Shown piece after piece: positions 1-14,720 of a stretch of DNA of 64,000 nucleotides (positions are counted from its first letter, which is position 1; each line of letters opens with the position of its first letter). Source of the stretch: Taenia hydatigena (Eukaryota > Platyhelminthes > Cestoda > Cyclophyllidea > Taeniidae). The notes below the pieces were generated by a model. That model was not told the DNA's origin, searched no databases, and saw only the letters and a program-made list of their open reading frames with translations. A program made the position numbers and the translations under genes. Where the stretch lies: the NCBI GenBank assembly GCA_036345935.2, contig JADWOT020000002.1, positions 21,020,355-21,084,354 of the forward strand, given 5' to 3'.

Positions 1-3000
1 GCAGTGACACCCTGAAGACGAAGTAGGTACCGATTGACACCCGGTTTCTCGTCTGGTAGAGCCTCCAATTCTCGTGGGCCGGACAAATCCATATGATCAC
101 ACACCAATTCGGCCTTGGGTTTACCGTAGACGGTGACCTACAACGAGGAATGAGAGATTGGATAAGTGACCCATTAGCCATTTTAGAAGGCTTACCATTA
201 TGTCTTCGAAAGCGCCTAGAGCCGTGTGAATCGGACCGTCGTCGAATTTTACTTGAGGAGGATCTGCGGAGGGATTAAATAAACTCAAGGTAAGTTCGGA
301 GGTAAATTTTTTTAGGGGCTGGTTAAACCATGTCTCATCGAGGAGGAGAACACAATGAGACCTCTTTTTCGGGGGAGATAAGCTGTTTTCGTTAGACAAG
401 TTGACACGCCCTACGTATCCTCTCCCCGACTGAGTCATTGCCTACTTTTCCCTTTCATGTGTCGGAAGGTTAGTCATCAGGTGTAAATGAGGCAAACCGT
501 CTCCCCTGCTCATTTGAGCAGTGCCAGGAGAAAATAAACATTTTAGCCCAACTAAAATTGAGAATACTTCTGCTTTCAACTCCGTAGGTGACAATCACAA
601 TCTGATGGGTGCGGAATCACGCCTTCGGCGGGATATGTATGGAGAGTCCCGACAGAAGCCAACTTTTACCCGCGCCGCACACACCTTCTCTCCTCAACAG
701 CCAGAGGTGAGACAAAACAATAATTTTACCTTCTTTAAGGCAGTTTGTGCATAATTTGCAACAATAACAATCCCCTGGGGATGGCCTCCCATGGGATCCA
801 AGGGCAGCCGACCTGTCAGGCAGAAGTAGTCACATAATGAGCTTTAATTATTTATTAAACTCTTCGTTTTGGTTTTTAAAGGACACTTCCGCTGGATGGC
901 ATGGCCTCCGAACCATGCCAGTAGATTCCTCGCTCCTTACATACTCTAACATAAAGGACAACTACTCTGATTCCCAGCCTTAGAAACTGTGAACAGTAGA
1001 AGTCTTGACGACTCCTAACAGAAGGGCTGAAAAAAGCGTCTACCTTCGACAACTGCCCCATCTCCGTCACGGACGCGTCAATAGCGCCTGTACGAAGACG
1101 CGACACCTCCTTCACCTCTCTACTAGCTGGATAAGACCCAGATAGGTAGGGCTAAGCAGCAAGGAAGACTAGTTATGAAGCCTGATTACCACGAATGGGG
1201 ATGGGCAATTCACATTCCCCCTTCCCTCAATGCAAATCTCGAACAAGAAGAAACCACAGATACAGAGGAATCGTCGTTGCATTCAAGTAGCATTCCGATC
1301 GAACGGAGGTTCGATGACTGACCCAGTTCGCCCGTGAGTGTCGTGCTCACAGCATCAGTCACGTTGCGGTGGCCGATGTAGGAGCATTACCAAAGGTAGC
1401 GCGAAAAACAACGCTCAGAAAAGGAGACGGAACCACTCAGCGCCGCATTCAATTATTTGGATACTTGAGGCTCTGCCACTGTACTTCTACTGAGCAGCAT
1501 GCTCCCCAGGTCATGCCAGTAGCCCCCAGGTCCAAGTCTTCAGGGAGGTCTCGCGGTGATACAAGAACACTCAAATCGCCACAAAAGTAATATGGCTCGA
1601 CACAAAGTAATTTCTTCTTTTGGATATAAAAAGCTAATGAAAATCCCTTTAATAAAGGAGAAGAAGTCTAGAATTACGTCTTAAAACGGCCATAAGTGCA
1701 AATGGCTGGGGATTTATTAGTCGCCCTAAAATTGCCCTTTTAATTGCGGTAATTAGAAGTGAACTCCAGGAAGGGAAAAAAAAAACTTTTTTTTGCCCAA
1801 ATAAACGTCAAAGTTCAATCCCATCTCGACTTCACGATGGAGTGGGACTCGGAGGCAAGTTCGTACGGTGGGAATGGGGCTTTTGGAGGGTCGCCCTTTT
1901 CCCCATGGAAAATGCCGTACTAATAAAAGCTGGAATCTTCCCAAATCCCACAATTTAAAACTATCCTTGAAACACAAAGGAGGACACGAACTTGTGAAAC
2001 ACAGAAAACTTAAAAATTTTACTGTAAAATGCTGTTTAACTACAGCGGCGGAGGATTTGCGGTGGAAGCACCTCGTCGAATCAAAGCCCCACGAGACCTT
2101 CACCTTTGTGTACCGTATCATATAACATATCGGTTAGACTTTCAAAGTGTACAAAAAAGTGGGCCTTTCGGTAAACTTATTTTTGTGCGGGATTGAGTGT
2201 GCAAAAGTCGTACTCTACCCTGACTGCAAACAAAGTCACTCGAGAGAAAGACATGGCTGAGGCTGCATTCCAAGAAAGCGCTTCCGCATTCCTTTGTGTA
2301 AGAAAATAGCATTTACATTGTACTGCTTTCTTTGTTCAAGCTTTTGTTTTTTGCCCTGCTGGGACTTAAGGCTCCGCTATTGTCCATTTTACTGGGTGGC
2401 AAGGTCTCCGGACCGTGCCAGTAACTCCCGAACTCGCCTCTAAAGGTCGACACCATATGTTCATCAGGAATGGCTCGAAGAGCTAAATCTACCATCAACA
2501 AGTCGTTAAAGCTTCACTTTTAATAGTCACAGACGTTAATTTTAATTTATGGAATTGTTGAAGATCAAAAAAAGCGATCGCGCCAAGGCTACCGACGGCT
2601 ACGTTTAAAGCTGGGCGTTGTGGTTGTTTTAGTGTAGCTGACTGGAATCTTAATACTAGAGGTAGGAAAATTGAATATGTTCTGCGCTACCCTCTCCCTA
2701 TTTTGCTTTAAATATGACATTGTTCCACAACTGAAGTGGAAGTGCTTCGGAGGAGGAGGACAGTTCGCGATCTAAGCGATCCAATATCTTCAACGAACCA
2801 TCAACCACGCACGTTCAGGATGACAATCCTTCCACACCTCCACTAACTCTCAGCGACTACAAGAAACTTCTAGGATCGCCCAGGAGCCAATCTGCCAATC
2901 TGTTGCCTCAGTTCAGGAAACCGCACGATCCACTTTAGATTGGGCACACATTAACCGATTTGTGGTGTAAATGGGACCTTGCTCTGCAAACCTCTAACCA

Positions 3001-6000
3001 ACGAATGCAGGATTGTCTGGCCCATACAGTCCACCAGTCAACCACCTCCATTAAATCCGATTCGTTGAGTTCAATGCACCGAAGGCGAATTCGTGTGTTC
3101 ATCCACTGCGATTCCCTTGCATCAAGGGCAAACAACCCAGGACGGATTAGTCATCCAAGGGGAAAAAAGACAGCTAGTATGACAACCTTCTGTCATCCAC
3201 CGTCATCGAACCTGTTTATTTGGAGATTTGCACTTTAGAGGAGAGGGGGGAGGTGCACTGTCGTATTCGCCCTCCCTGCTTCAGGCTGAGGGTCAGTGCC
3301 CCCTCGTCAATAGCATTGGGTATGGACAAGGTCAAATGACCATAACTAGGTGCCCTTCAGCCCGCTACAGACAAAAGTGTCTCATAGAAGCGGAATTCTC
3401 TAATGGTTTGTGCTTCGGTTGGAGACAAGCGCCTAGCCAAAATGAGGGGAACAAGCAGCCCCCAATTTTTCTCTGTGACCTGAACAAGGTCGGCTGAAGT
3501 ACTTGTTTAAGTGTTGATATAACTGTGCCACCTCCGCCTCGAAGAGTGGCCACCCATCAAGGGTTAAAAATGGTACACTAAGTGGAGAAGTCAACATGAC
3601 TCTCTCAAAATTTACTTTTCTTCTTACACGGCCCTTCCAGTTAAGAGAGTCGTTCGTCCTTGATACTGTCAGGAGTTCATCAATCTATCCACCAGTTTAG
3701 AACCTCTGAATCACTAAAGCACCGTCGTAGACGTCAAAGTTCCTTTACTTTTAAATGATCTGAAGTGTGGACCATTTCAGAGGATTTGCGATTCATCTAC
3801 CCTTCATAATTTCGTCATCATCGCTCATTCTGGACTAGCTCATCAAGGCTATTGTCCATTTATCCGTCCGCCCATTCTTTCAGCCATCCATTTATCCACC
3901 GATCCATCCATGCTCCGGCCAGTCGGTTAACCAGTCTTCCACGACCTCAACAACAACAACTTCTCTCGTGGCTGAAGATTAACGATTCCTTTGGGAGGAG
4001 CTGAGATGACTTCCAATGGGGCGGCAAAAAGGCATTTTTCCTCCTCAGAACTGGTAAACATTTAAGGTGACTTCTCCAGATTATTGCATTATTAATTTAG
4101 AGGCAAAAGTCTTCCTTTTCTACTTCAATTTTTTCCAAAAAATACCTAGTTGGGGGAAAAATTTTTGCCATTTTTCTTCAGGAAAAGGGGAAAAAGAGTA
4201 CTTTTCTGTTCATTATAAAAACATTAACGATTCCGGTGCCGTATAAACCGCCCTTATTTTGCTGATAAGTTTTGACCAAGTAATCCAAATGACGGCAACG
4301 TTACAGCAACAACAACAACAACAACAATATGGCTGAAATGTCGGAAATTGCTTTCTCGCACAGAGATGCGGTTAATCACCCATTTCGTTGCCTCGTCATT
4401 TTGGGCGTGCCTTAGAAAATGGAGGTGATCAACAAGATTTAGACGTCCAAATTCCTCTCCTCTCAAAGCCTCTAACAAATGGCGGCCGGAAAAATGTGGA
4501 AGATTATCTATTCAACAGGAGTGTGGGCTTTTAACTTCTTGAAGGATCTACCGAGAAGTGCGGCTGACCTTAGTGGCCGACATTGACACAAATCAAGAGA
4601 TGAGTTTAGCAGAACCTTTAATGGGGAGGTTTTAGGAGCTACTCTCTCGTAGCTCGGCTTCTCCAATCAAGGCTTCGCTAGCGATCAACGGTGACTGGTG
4701 CTATGTGAAAATACAGCGACAGGAGATTCAACCCTTCAGCAGTACGATACTTGAATGGTGTCTGTGGTGGCCTCCCAGCTCACAACGGTCAGGAATTCCT
4801 GCAAACATCCAGGACAGGAGCGCCTAGTCCCAAGCCTCGGCAGACCGCCGACCGACTGCAAAGGAGAGTCCAGTCACCTCAGAAATTGGGACACGGTAAG
4901 CACTGAACCAGGAGGGCGCAGGTAGAAGGCGGGCTGTCATGGCATAGTTCAGCAATGCGGCTGAACTCTTCAGTATCGAAGCCTTTTTGGGTCTAACTCA
5001 AGCGGTGTGGTGTTTATGCGTGTCTCTCTCGGCCTGATTTAAATAACCATTAAAAATGGTAGATTTCGAGGACTACCTACCATCAAATGACAGGGTGTAC
5101 AAGCACCCCCTACGTGACCATTGAAGACAATTCTCTCGTGCTGCCCTCATTTCACCGTGGGAGGAGGGAAAAAAGCCAAGACGCAACCGAAAATGAAGTT
5201 GCATGATTTACTTGTCGGTTTGGGGGAGGCTAATTTGTTGGCAGCGAGAGATGGGAAAAAAATGACGACCACAAACATATACACGCATTCATTTACTTTA
5301 CCAACCGCCTCGGTCCAATAAACAATGACCTGGAGGCTCCGCTGTCCATGTAGCGTTGGAGGTTGGAGAGTAACAAAGATTTCTCCTCAGACGACCAACT
5401 CTCTTTGGACCTTTCTGTAAGGTGAATTAATATTCTGGCTTCGAGTCTATGGTCAAATGAGCCTCCTTTGGTGTTTAAAATCAAGTCAACAATCAAATTC
5501 TGTGAATTATTTGACTTTTAAAATTTGATGCTCAAGATCTTTGGTTTCCATCTTAATGTCAATGCCTGTAGCTTCTTTATTCATCACCAGCTACATCCTC
5601 GCAGATGACTCCACCAGTAATTGTTGCGTGAACACCACAGAGGAGAGACCTGCTGTGGATGGCCGAATCTGCAGAGACGCCATTTGAAACCACTTAATCA
5701 TCAGTGCCAGAGCCTTCAACAACTCGAAGACAGGCTCCTTTAAGAGCTCTTGATTGCTTCATCAAGGGCAAAGCCACCTACTCTAAACAAATGATGTTGT
5801 CCTCCCGGCTCCCCCTCTACGGCCCAATCATCAATCTTGGTAGCACCATGGGGTGGTCTCTCTAAACCCTTTTACGTCTTCAGACGCAGTAGTCTACGAA
5901 GTTGGGCAAACTAGTTACAGAACTTTGAAATATGAATTCCGGTGGGAAGAGGCGTGCTTTTGGGCTACTTATCAGGCCATCAAAAGCATCAAAGAGGGCG

Positions 6001-9000
6001 AGAGGTTCGCTGAAATCTTGGATCAATGTAAGTGATATAACTACTTGGCTATCTTTTTCTCCCAGGATCTATTCCATTTCCATCATCCACCGACCCCTGG
6101 CTGATTCATAAATCAATCGTGGAATGTTTATTCACTTCCAATTCCTTTATGCATTCGAAAGTAGTTGCTGTTCCTCCACTGGTCTAGATGTTTTTGCTTC
6201 TTCCTGAAACCATCTCTCTATCCTCATTCACACATCCCAGTTTTGTCCATCCATCTAGTTATTTGAATCTTAGTTCATCCATTCGTGATCCGGTCACCCA
6301 TCTCGCCATTTGTTTATCTATCAGATTCAGTTAACCACCCACCTAACTTAATGCCTTATTTTTCTTAAAGAGAAGCATTTAAAAAACCTTGTTTCTGGAA
6401 AATATTAATTAAAGTTGGAGCAATATCATACAAAACCCATATCACTTCAACCGCCCAGATAACTTGCGCATTGAATTACCCCAAAATCTAACACGAACTC
6501 TGATAGGTACTTATTTTTTGTACCAAAGGAAGGAGAATGACTAATTCACTTCAATTTCCCTCAAGGTATAAGCATAAAGTTACCAATCAGCGATTAGAAA
6601 TGAAATAATCATAGGATCAACAATCCATCCTGAACGCTACTTAAATTCCTTTTCAGTAGCGAGTGACAATGCGAATGGGAGATAGCTTATGCATAAGCAG
6701 ATCAAGCCATAGGCTACTACTTCGTTTCGCTACCCAGGTAACACTCAAGCTAGAGCCCATTAAATGACCAATCACCCTAACAAGAGTCCCCCAATTCGGA
6801 GAGAGGGTTGACAGGGCGTTAACCAAATTTGCACGTACAGTTGACGGAGATTTCGGTAAGCTGCCGCTGAGGCACTTGGTCGGGAGGGTAGCTGGTGGAG
6901 GCTTCACAAATCAGCTTTTGACCATCCTGTTCAGTGGTGACCTTCTCCAATGTGAGACCCAATTCCAACTCCCCCTCGGAGGGCAGCGCGGCCTTCTCCT
7001 CCGCGTAGACGTCCCCTGTGGCCTAAAAGTGAGGGCTTAGATGGGATAATCTGATTTTTAAAAATTGGCGAGAGTTGACGAACACTTTTATGCCTTCAGC
7101 AGAGGATTTGGCGCTTTTACAGAAAAAAGCGCCTTTGGGATTCCTGAGAGGAAGACGACGATCTGATGAGGTGAAGTGGAAGAAGACTCAAACCCCGCTG
7201 CTTCGATTGCTTTTTCAACCCCGTGTTTTGATTACGCGGGCACCTGAAGGTTCGGCAGATTGTGCACCTGCTCGAAATCGTGGCTTCTGGATCGGATTAA
7301 TGGTCTCAGCTCTTCCCTATGTCAGCAATATACCTTCCACCGCACTCGTGATGATACAATTAGTGATTTCAGCCCATTTCTGACACTACGAGACCAGTTT
7401 TCTCCTTGATGCGTTATTACTTGAGAGGGGTTAGGTGACTTTGTGGGAACAGTTGGAATAGAAAGCCAGAATACTACAAGCAAGCAGAAAAATCGGCAGA
7501 TAATCCTTTGCCTAGGTCCCAGCAAAAGAAATGCCGGGAAAGTTGGCGCCATGCGGAAGAGGTGGCGGCCACCTAGTAATAGGGGCGACGAGAACAAAAA
7601 ATAATAAATTAAAAGGATGATGCTGAAAAAGGACACAAGAAAAGAAAAGAATTGGCGACAAGCACAACCAGTGATGCGCATTTCGACTCAGAAATCGACC
7701 GACTATGGAAAGAAATGCTCGTTGGTGAGTGGAGCGGCAAGACCAAAGGCCCATTACTGGGTGGTGAATTAAAACTGGGAGAAAGTTTTAAAGCCTGTTG
7801 CAAATTAAATTGACTATTGGGAGGAGAAAGAGGATTTGCAAGGACTCAAATCGAGGCATCTTTCGTGGCAGGAAGTACATTAATCGTCTCAACCGCTCGC
7901 GGTAGGTGGAGGGACGCGGGAGGAGGGAAAGCGCGCCCGCGTCAACTACATGGTACGACTGTGCTTAGTGAGGAGAAATATGGTGAGAGAAAAGTGTAAC
8001 AATCAAAGAGTGGGAGAGAAACAAGCCAATTAAAAGAGAGGATCGTTGGAAGGAACGTAAACGCACTTTCTCGATAGACAATGGTAGCGAGAATCTCATT
8101 TCTTTCCAACGCAACAAGTGAGAATGCTGAAATGACTTGATTTGTAGGAAGGCAAGGCTTTTTGGTGGAAAATAATATTACTTGCTATATGATCGTTTTT
8201 TGTCTCCAAATTTTCTGTATTTATACAGATAACGGAGTAAAAGGAAAACCAAGTCCTTTCAAACGGATATCAACGATTTGCCGGTGATAAGACAAAGTGC
8301 AAAGTGGAAAAACAATTGAAGCCTGATTCACCATGGTCAAGGAAGTTCAGTTTTCCAGCCAAAATCCAAACGCTTTAATGGAACGCAAGGATGATCTTAG
8401 TAACGAGGAATCCATAGCTTCTGTACACAAAGGATCTGATCTGGTTTAAGTCTTTAAATGGAGAAACTGAGCTTGCGATGGCTGCCTATGAATGCATCAA
8501 TCACTGGTCGGACGCTGAATTGAAACAAGTAGTTAAGTCGAACCAAGGAAAATATTCAAATAGTGCCGTCTGCAAGGCCTTTTTTGAAAAAATAATAAGC
8601 AAAAGTCATATAATTCTGAGTTAAAGTTTAAACCACATGGTGAAGAATGGGACCACCAAAGCCGAACGATTATCTCTCGTCTGCTCTATATCAAGGCAGC
8701 TCCAGATGCCGAGATCTGTGAGGTGGTAGTTTGATGCCTGTTTTAAGGTTCCTTTAGGCATGCGAGCTCTTCGAAATTCACAGATCCAAGGTGGTATGCT
8801 CTATTGCAACGCCCGAGGGGACTTTGGAAGGTTAAAATAAAAGTTTCTTTTGAGTCAATTGATGTTTAAGAGGATAGATTCTTCCAAAACGTGAGTGTAA
8901 GCAAGAATACTTTGTTTGGAAATAAATCAGGAGCCTTAATAAATGAGAATCTTGATCAAGCCAAAGTAAAAGGCATTTTATGTAACTATTTTTTCACGCA

Positions 9001-12000
9001 TCTCGTAACGCGACATAAACAGTCCAGTCTGATAGTAGAAGGTCATTTTACTTCCTCAGCGAAAAAAAATTGACACGAATACCAGATGAACGACCGGTAG
9101 CACTGTTTGACAGTATGGCTCGCTACGATCGGATGATGTGAACTGTGGGAGCTTGTGAGGGGTGCAGCTGGTTACATGGCTTCCATAGTGGTCTGTCGGG
9201 ACTCCTCACTGTGCTTTCAACGGTTTCCCCCCTATCTTAATTCACAGCACTGACCGCTCGTATTCAGGATGACACCAACAACCTCAAAGAGCCTACGCGA
9301 GCTAAATGGGTGTCGTATGCCATGCGTGCTGCCAGTCTGTCATCGCATTCCAGACAAGCCCACGGTCCACTTCGAACCGCCTGCTGACACCGGCCCATTG
9401 ACCGACTCGTGGTGGGCATGAGACCTCCTTACTGCAATATCCAGCCTCAATGTGATCCACCACCAGCCCATGCGTCTTCACTCGCTTTGTCCGTGGTGCA
9501 ATGCAGGCGGAATAGTGACGTCCGTGTCAAAGACAAAGCAATCAAGACTGTGACCCACCTCCCTGCCTTGGAAACAGTCAAAACTGACCTATCAGGAATT
9601 TGAAACAATCCTCAATCCCCTCCCATCAATCTGCGACTTTCTGTCTAGAATCGTTTTGATTACCCCATTAAGGACCTCTTCACACTACCATTTGGAGTAA
9701 CAGAGGGTGGGAAAGTGGAGGGGAGGGAGGCACTGCCTATTGTCTTGTCATCATATTGCCTGTCATTGTCCTTCGGACAACCGCACATTCACACACAATG
9801 CAAACTAGACAATGGAAAAGGAGACATTAGAAACGGTGGTCGTTAGGACCCGATTCGGATATTGGTGTGTACAGGTAAAATACTCTCTCCTATTCCGATT
9901 ATCGCTGCGAATAAAACATTTTGAAGAGGAAATTTTGCCCAACACTTGGCTCTTAAATCACTTACAATGAAATGCTTGCGCATGCAGTAAAATTTTGAGA
10001 ACAATTCCTCCACCCTTTGAAACTAAAAGTCAATCAACCCATAAAATTCCCAAATTTTACTGCTCCACTTACGCCCACGAGATAATGTTGAGTGTGGTAT
10101 CGCTCTAGATGTCTTGATCATAAGTAGAAGTGAGTCTCAACATTCCGAGTCATCCCTTGAAGAGTAAATAACTCACACCAGTGCAAGATAAAAGACGAAA
10201 GGGGGTGGACTACCGTGCAAAACCAGTCAGAAGGTCAAACCGCAGGACCGAAGGGTTCGCTGTTTCATTTATGCCCCTGCCCCTCCCCCTTAGTAGTGGA
10301 AATTTCTGGCCAGGTCTACCGCCTCCCAGCATTTCTATTCGTTCAGCTCTTGGATGCCGTGCCATAACTTCCATTAACACATAATGACACACTTAGGTGT
10401 CACAAAAAATTAATTACCCGCACCCGAGGCTCATATTTAATGAAGTCGATGAAACACGGAGAAAAAACAGTATCTCTTAATTGGCTCCACTTTAGAGGCG
10501 TCAGTCTCTCAACTCTCCTGCGCCCTCATAAGAGAACCGTCGCCAGACATGTAAGCGCCGCGGTGTCTACTGCATTAACTGTCACCTTATCCATGCATGA
10601 GTGGAGTGTGGAAGTGGCATAGTTCCCACCACTACCGCTACCCGTGCAGTCTTAATTGAGTCGAAGTACGACAGCTCATTTGGACGTTAGCCAAGTTACC
10701 CAACTTTGTCATTTCTGCCAGTTTTGAGCAGTGCACGGACCAATGAGAATCAAGAAAGTGGGCGAGGATGGGGGAGGGGGAGGAAGGTCTACCGACCAAT
10801 GAGAGCTGAGCGCTGCTTGGCAAAGGGAAATGGGTGCTTCAAAAAGGGAAGTAAACAGGACCTAATTCAGCACACCCTCGGATGGCGTTCTGCAGAGCTC
10901 AGGGAAAAAAGAGGAGGGGAGACAACTTGGATAATTTACAACGGGCAGGCGAAGGAGAGTGAACACGTGGCACTGCTACTCTGTCATTGTCACATACCAA
11001 TGCGAGAGGAAAAGTTGTAATTTGTATTTGCCTTTTTAAGAAACGAACATCTCCTTACACTCCAAATGTCACATAAAAATGGATTGCTTGCTTACCTTCA
11101 TCCAGAAACGTCGAGAAAAAGTGTAATGAACAAGGAAAAGTGTTGTAGTTCTTTTCTGGAAAAGAATTGATTTAATAGCGTTCTTGGATGTGTTTTCTTG
11201 CTCTCGGATATTATTGTTTTAGGGGGTTCGGATCACGAGGCAAAATCGGAAATGTTAATGCTCCCAATTACCAGTTCACACTCCAGAAGAATGGGAAAGT
11301 ACAAAGGCATATGCCAAAATGCGATTCTTCCCAACGATCCGCTATATTGCACTTGAATGTACGGCATCTTCACTGTTTCTTGCCAAGAGGGCACTAGAAT
11401 CCCTTAATGCTTTCTACATGCCACTGGTGGTGTGCATTTCTGCGGTTTTAGGGGTAATCCGATTATCCGGGACGTTACTACTTAATGAGCCAAATCTAAG
11501 TAGTAGATTTCTGGCTAGGATATTTCTTCCAAACCAATTGATAGGATGAGTGTTGATGGAAAAGTTCCCAAAAAAGTGAGGACCAACCCGTAAAGCATTG
11601 TTATAACCTTCTTCAGGACAGTAAAATTGAAACTGAGACGCAGGAGAAAGTTCACTTTATTTAACGAGTCCCTTCTGTCGCGTCCAGCGGGTTGGGGCAA
11701 TTCGACGATTAGGCGGTCAGGAAACGCAACAGGTAACTCCAGCCGGTTGGATGCTATCAAGCGCATAAAAAGCCCCAATTTTACCGGCCAAACTCGGCGG
11801 GACAAATCACGCAGTCTTTATGGGTTTACGCTGGTTAACTGCATCAAGCCGCGTGTGAAACAGCTCTTCTCTCCCCTCAAACCGTAAAACCGGTGCACAA
11901 TGCTCTTGAGGTCCAAAGGCAATTACCACCTTTTCGTCTTTTAAGAAGCAGAAATCGAAACGCTCAGCGCGATGACGCGAGAGCTCCGCCAGGGTGAATG

Positions 12001-14687
12001 CGCCTCTGAGACACGTTATTGACAAGCGTGTCAAAAAGCAAATCTGTTAAGCTTTACCCACCCAAGAGTAATTAGTGGGTTTGTAGCCTAGAGATTCTGT
12101 CTAGGCCTTGCTTCCTTCACTCATTTTTAAAATAATCTCGGCGACATTGGCGGGCAAATTCTCTACCGACTATAGAAATAATATAGCTTGTCAAATAGGT
12201 TGTCAAAAACAAAATCAAAACAAATCACTCAAGTTTCTAAGAGTGGAAACAAAGTCAACAACCCTAAACCTCTCACGTTAAGCTACACCCTGCCTCCGAG
12301 TTTGGCAAGATTGTGCCTTGAAGTGCAGTGAATGTAGAAGAGCTAAGTTTAGAGTGGGTGACAGCAAAGTTCGGACGCTACAGAAAGAATTCAAATGCTT
12401 TTGGTTGAAACTGCATTTTCATTCATCTTAACTTCCGCTACCCTTTCCTCCACCTCCCTCGAATTGAGTCCCTTGGCGTTTGGAGAATCTCTCACAACGC
12501 CCCGAGGCCTAACTCGGGGTCTTAGGGACCACTGTCTGACACGGGAAGAGACCGCTTGAATGAAAGCTTAGCTGTTGTGGAAGAAAGTTATACCGCTTAC
12601 TTAAAAAAAGGGACAAGGACGAATTCTCGTGTCAGGAACTTATTATCCTGTCAATGTCAGCGGTTGATAGGAAAACTGTTAGTCCTAAAATATCTTGAGA
12701 TTTACTTTTCCTTCCCTTCTCCTACTAATGGATTGTGTGAGACCGGAGTTACCTCCTCAAAATGAGCGCAAATGTTCAGCATTTCACCGTAAAAGTGGTT
12801 TAAACTCTCCTCCTCCTATCCTCCGCCCCTATCCACCAGGTGATTCAGCCTCCCGGCGGTTGGAGGGGCGGGAGACAAAAGACATTGCTACAGAATTTGC
12901 GTGTTCATTACCTTGTTGCTATCCAAAAAATAAACTACGATCCTATCTACCACCCACCGCTAGGGAGATGGAAACCCAAATTTTATGGAGCGGTGACGAA
13001 AAAAAAAATTTATGACCTGTGAAAGTGTTGCCCCGATGTTGTGACACGAGAGAAGAAAAAACCTATTTACACACTTGCAGCTCTCTCTCTCTCTCTCACT
13101 TCCCCGTCTTTCTGCATGCATTTGACCTGAGAGTGAGAAGCAAGACCTCATGAAACGACTTCCCAAGTGAATATAAAGTGGAGCTGTGTGTTGTGAGGTA
13201 GGTAAATCGCACATATTTTGGGCTTGGAGGTTAAAAATAACCCCAAATCAGTCATTTAGCGTCGGAAATAAACTCATCTCACGCATTTAATAAAAAGCGC
13301 TATCAGTACGAAAGATTGATGGCAAATCAAGCCTGAAAGAGGCGTAGGATTTTGACCTGACAAGCGACAAGACGGATGGTTGATGGGAGATGGGAATCAT
13401 GAAAAGAAAAACGTGCTCCAACCGACTCTAGGCCGGTGAGTTAAAGCAATCAAGTGTGTCTCTCGACACAGACTAGCCAATTCAAGTTGCCCAGACCTTG
13501 CAAGACAACTTTGTGAAAATGCTTAGGAGCACAGGGTGGTGGAGTCCGCTCAAATCCGAAAACCCCTTGTAGGAAGGGTAGCATCTCTTGGTAATGGAAA
13601 AAGTCTACCCTCAAAGAGACCGCTTTTTCATAGGGAGAATGACTAAGTGCCATCTAACGATAGGACCGAAGGGGCAGAAAACGGGAGCAAGTGGAGTTTA
13701 AATGACCCCTAAGGAGCAATTTGCAGCATTTGGGGAGAGGGAGGAAGACTGTAAGGGCTGAGTAGGATCTAAGAGCAAGATGCCGTCCTGTGTTGCCCTC
13801 CCCTCCCTCAGAATTGCCCCAAGTAGGCGTGTTTTGGATTCTGTCTCCAAGATACAAGACAGAGAAAGAAAGCCCACTACAATACGCCAAGGCAAAATTC
13901 TGCCTTTTTTGGACAATGATGTTTTTTCGTCTTTTTTTGTGAGCGTGAGGAAAGAGGGGAGAAATTTTGCCTGAAAACCGTTTGCCATTCACCCCATTTA
14001 AGTGCTCCATCCTATGTCATGATAAATGAATGCCGTCGAAACCTATACGAGGCATTAATGCGGAAAACTGCCCAAGCTAAGGGAAGTAAGTGTTATCCAT
14101 TTACTTTCGTTTCCCCTGCCCTCTAGTTGACTTCTTCCAGCTCCGAGCCTGTGCTGATAAATGATAACCCCAAAAATAAAAGCGGTAGAGGGACTGGTCC
14201 TGCCAAATATGGCAAGTCGTTCCTCGGCCTAGCTAAATGTGCTACTTCCAAACGCGCCTTCCCAGCAAAGTGTGAAGAGATAGCTCAACAGAAGCGTTCC
14301 AGTGTTTGGCAAGGTGTAAAGGGTGATGCCATGAAGGACCACAAACACTGGCTTGGTACATTTGCTAGCTAAATATAGACAGAACGGAACAGTTGGGAAG
14401 AGCTAGGAGTTACCTAACATGGCCAAATTTTTGCCAGGGTACGCGTGTGTGTGTCAGTTAATTCAAATTTGTTTTGATGTGGATAAGCCATAGAAGAATT
14501 CCACATTTGAATCAAATCGATCCCACCACCGTCAAGTCCATTCATCATTATCGCACTGGTTGCACCAGACATCACACCAAAGAACATCGTCTGCACCCAT
14601 GAACATTGGTCAGTCTGAGCAATTGTCTGTCCACAGCACCGTCATCGCCTGCCCAACCTTCCGCACTGCACCAACTGTCGCCTCCTG

Positions 14688-14720
<33 letters not shown>

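Larger units (their letters stand above)
264..6838. other. Long intron of the Ig-receptor gene
   Basis: This 6.6 kb stretch separates Ig2 from the Ig3 exons. It holds copies of a short GCCTCC...CCATGCCAG core (near 893, 1500 and 2391), a (CAA)n tract at about 4303-4327, degenerate ATCC-type repeats at 3838-3915 and about 6066-6350, and one exon-like segment on the opposite strand at 5884-6028. No other coding sequence could be supported. Confidence 0.6.
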
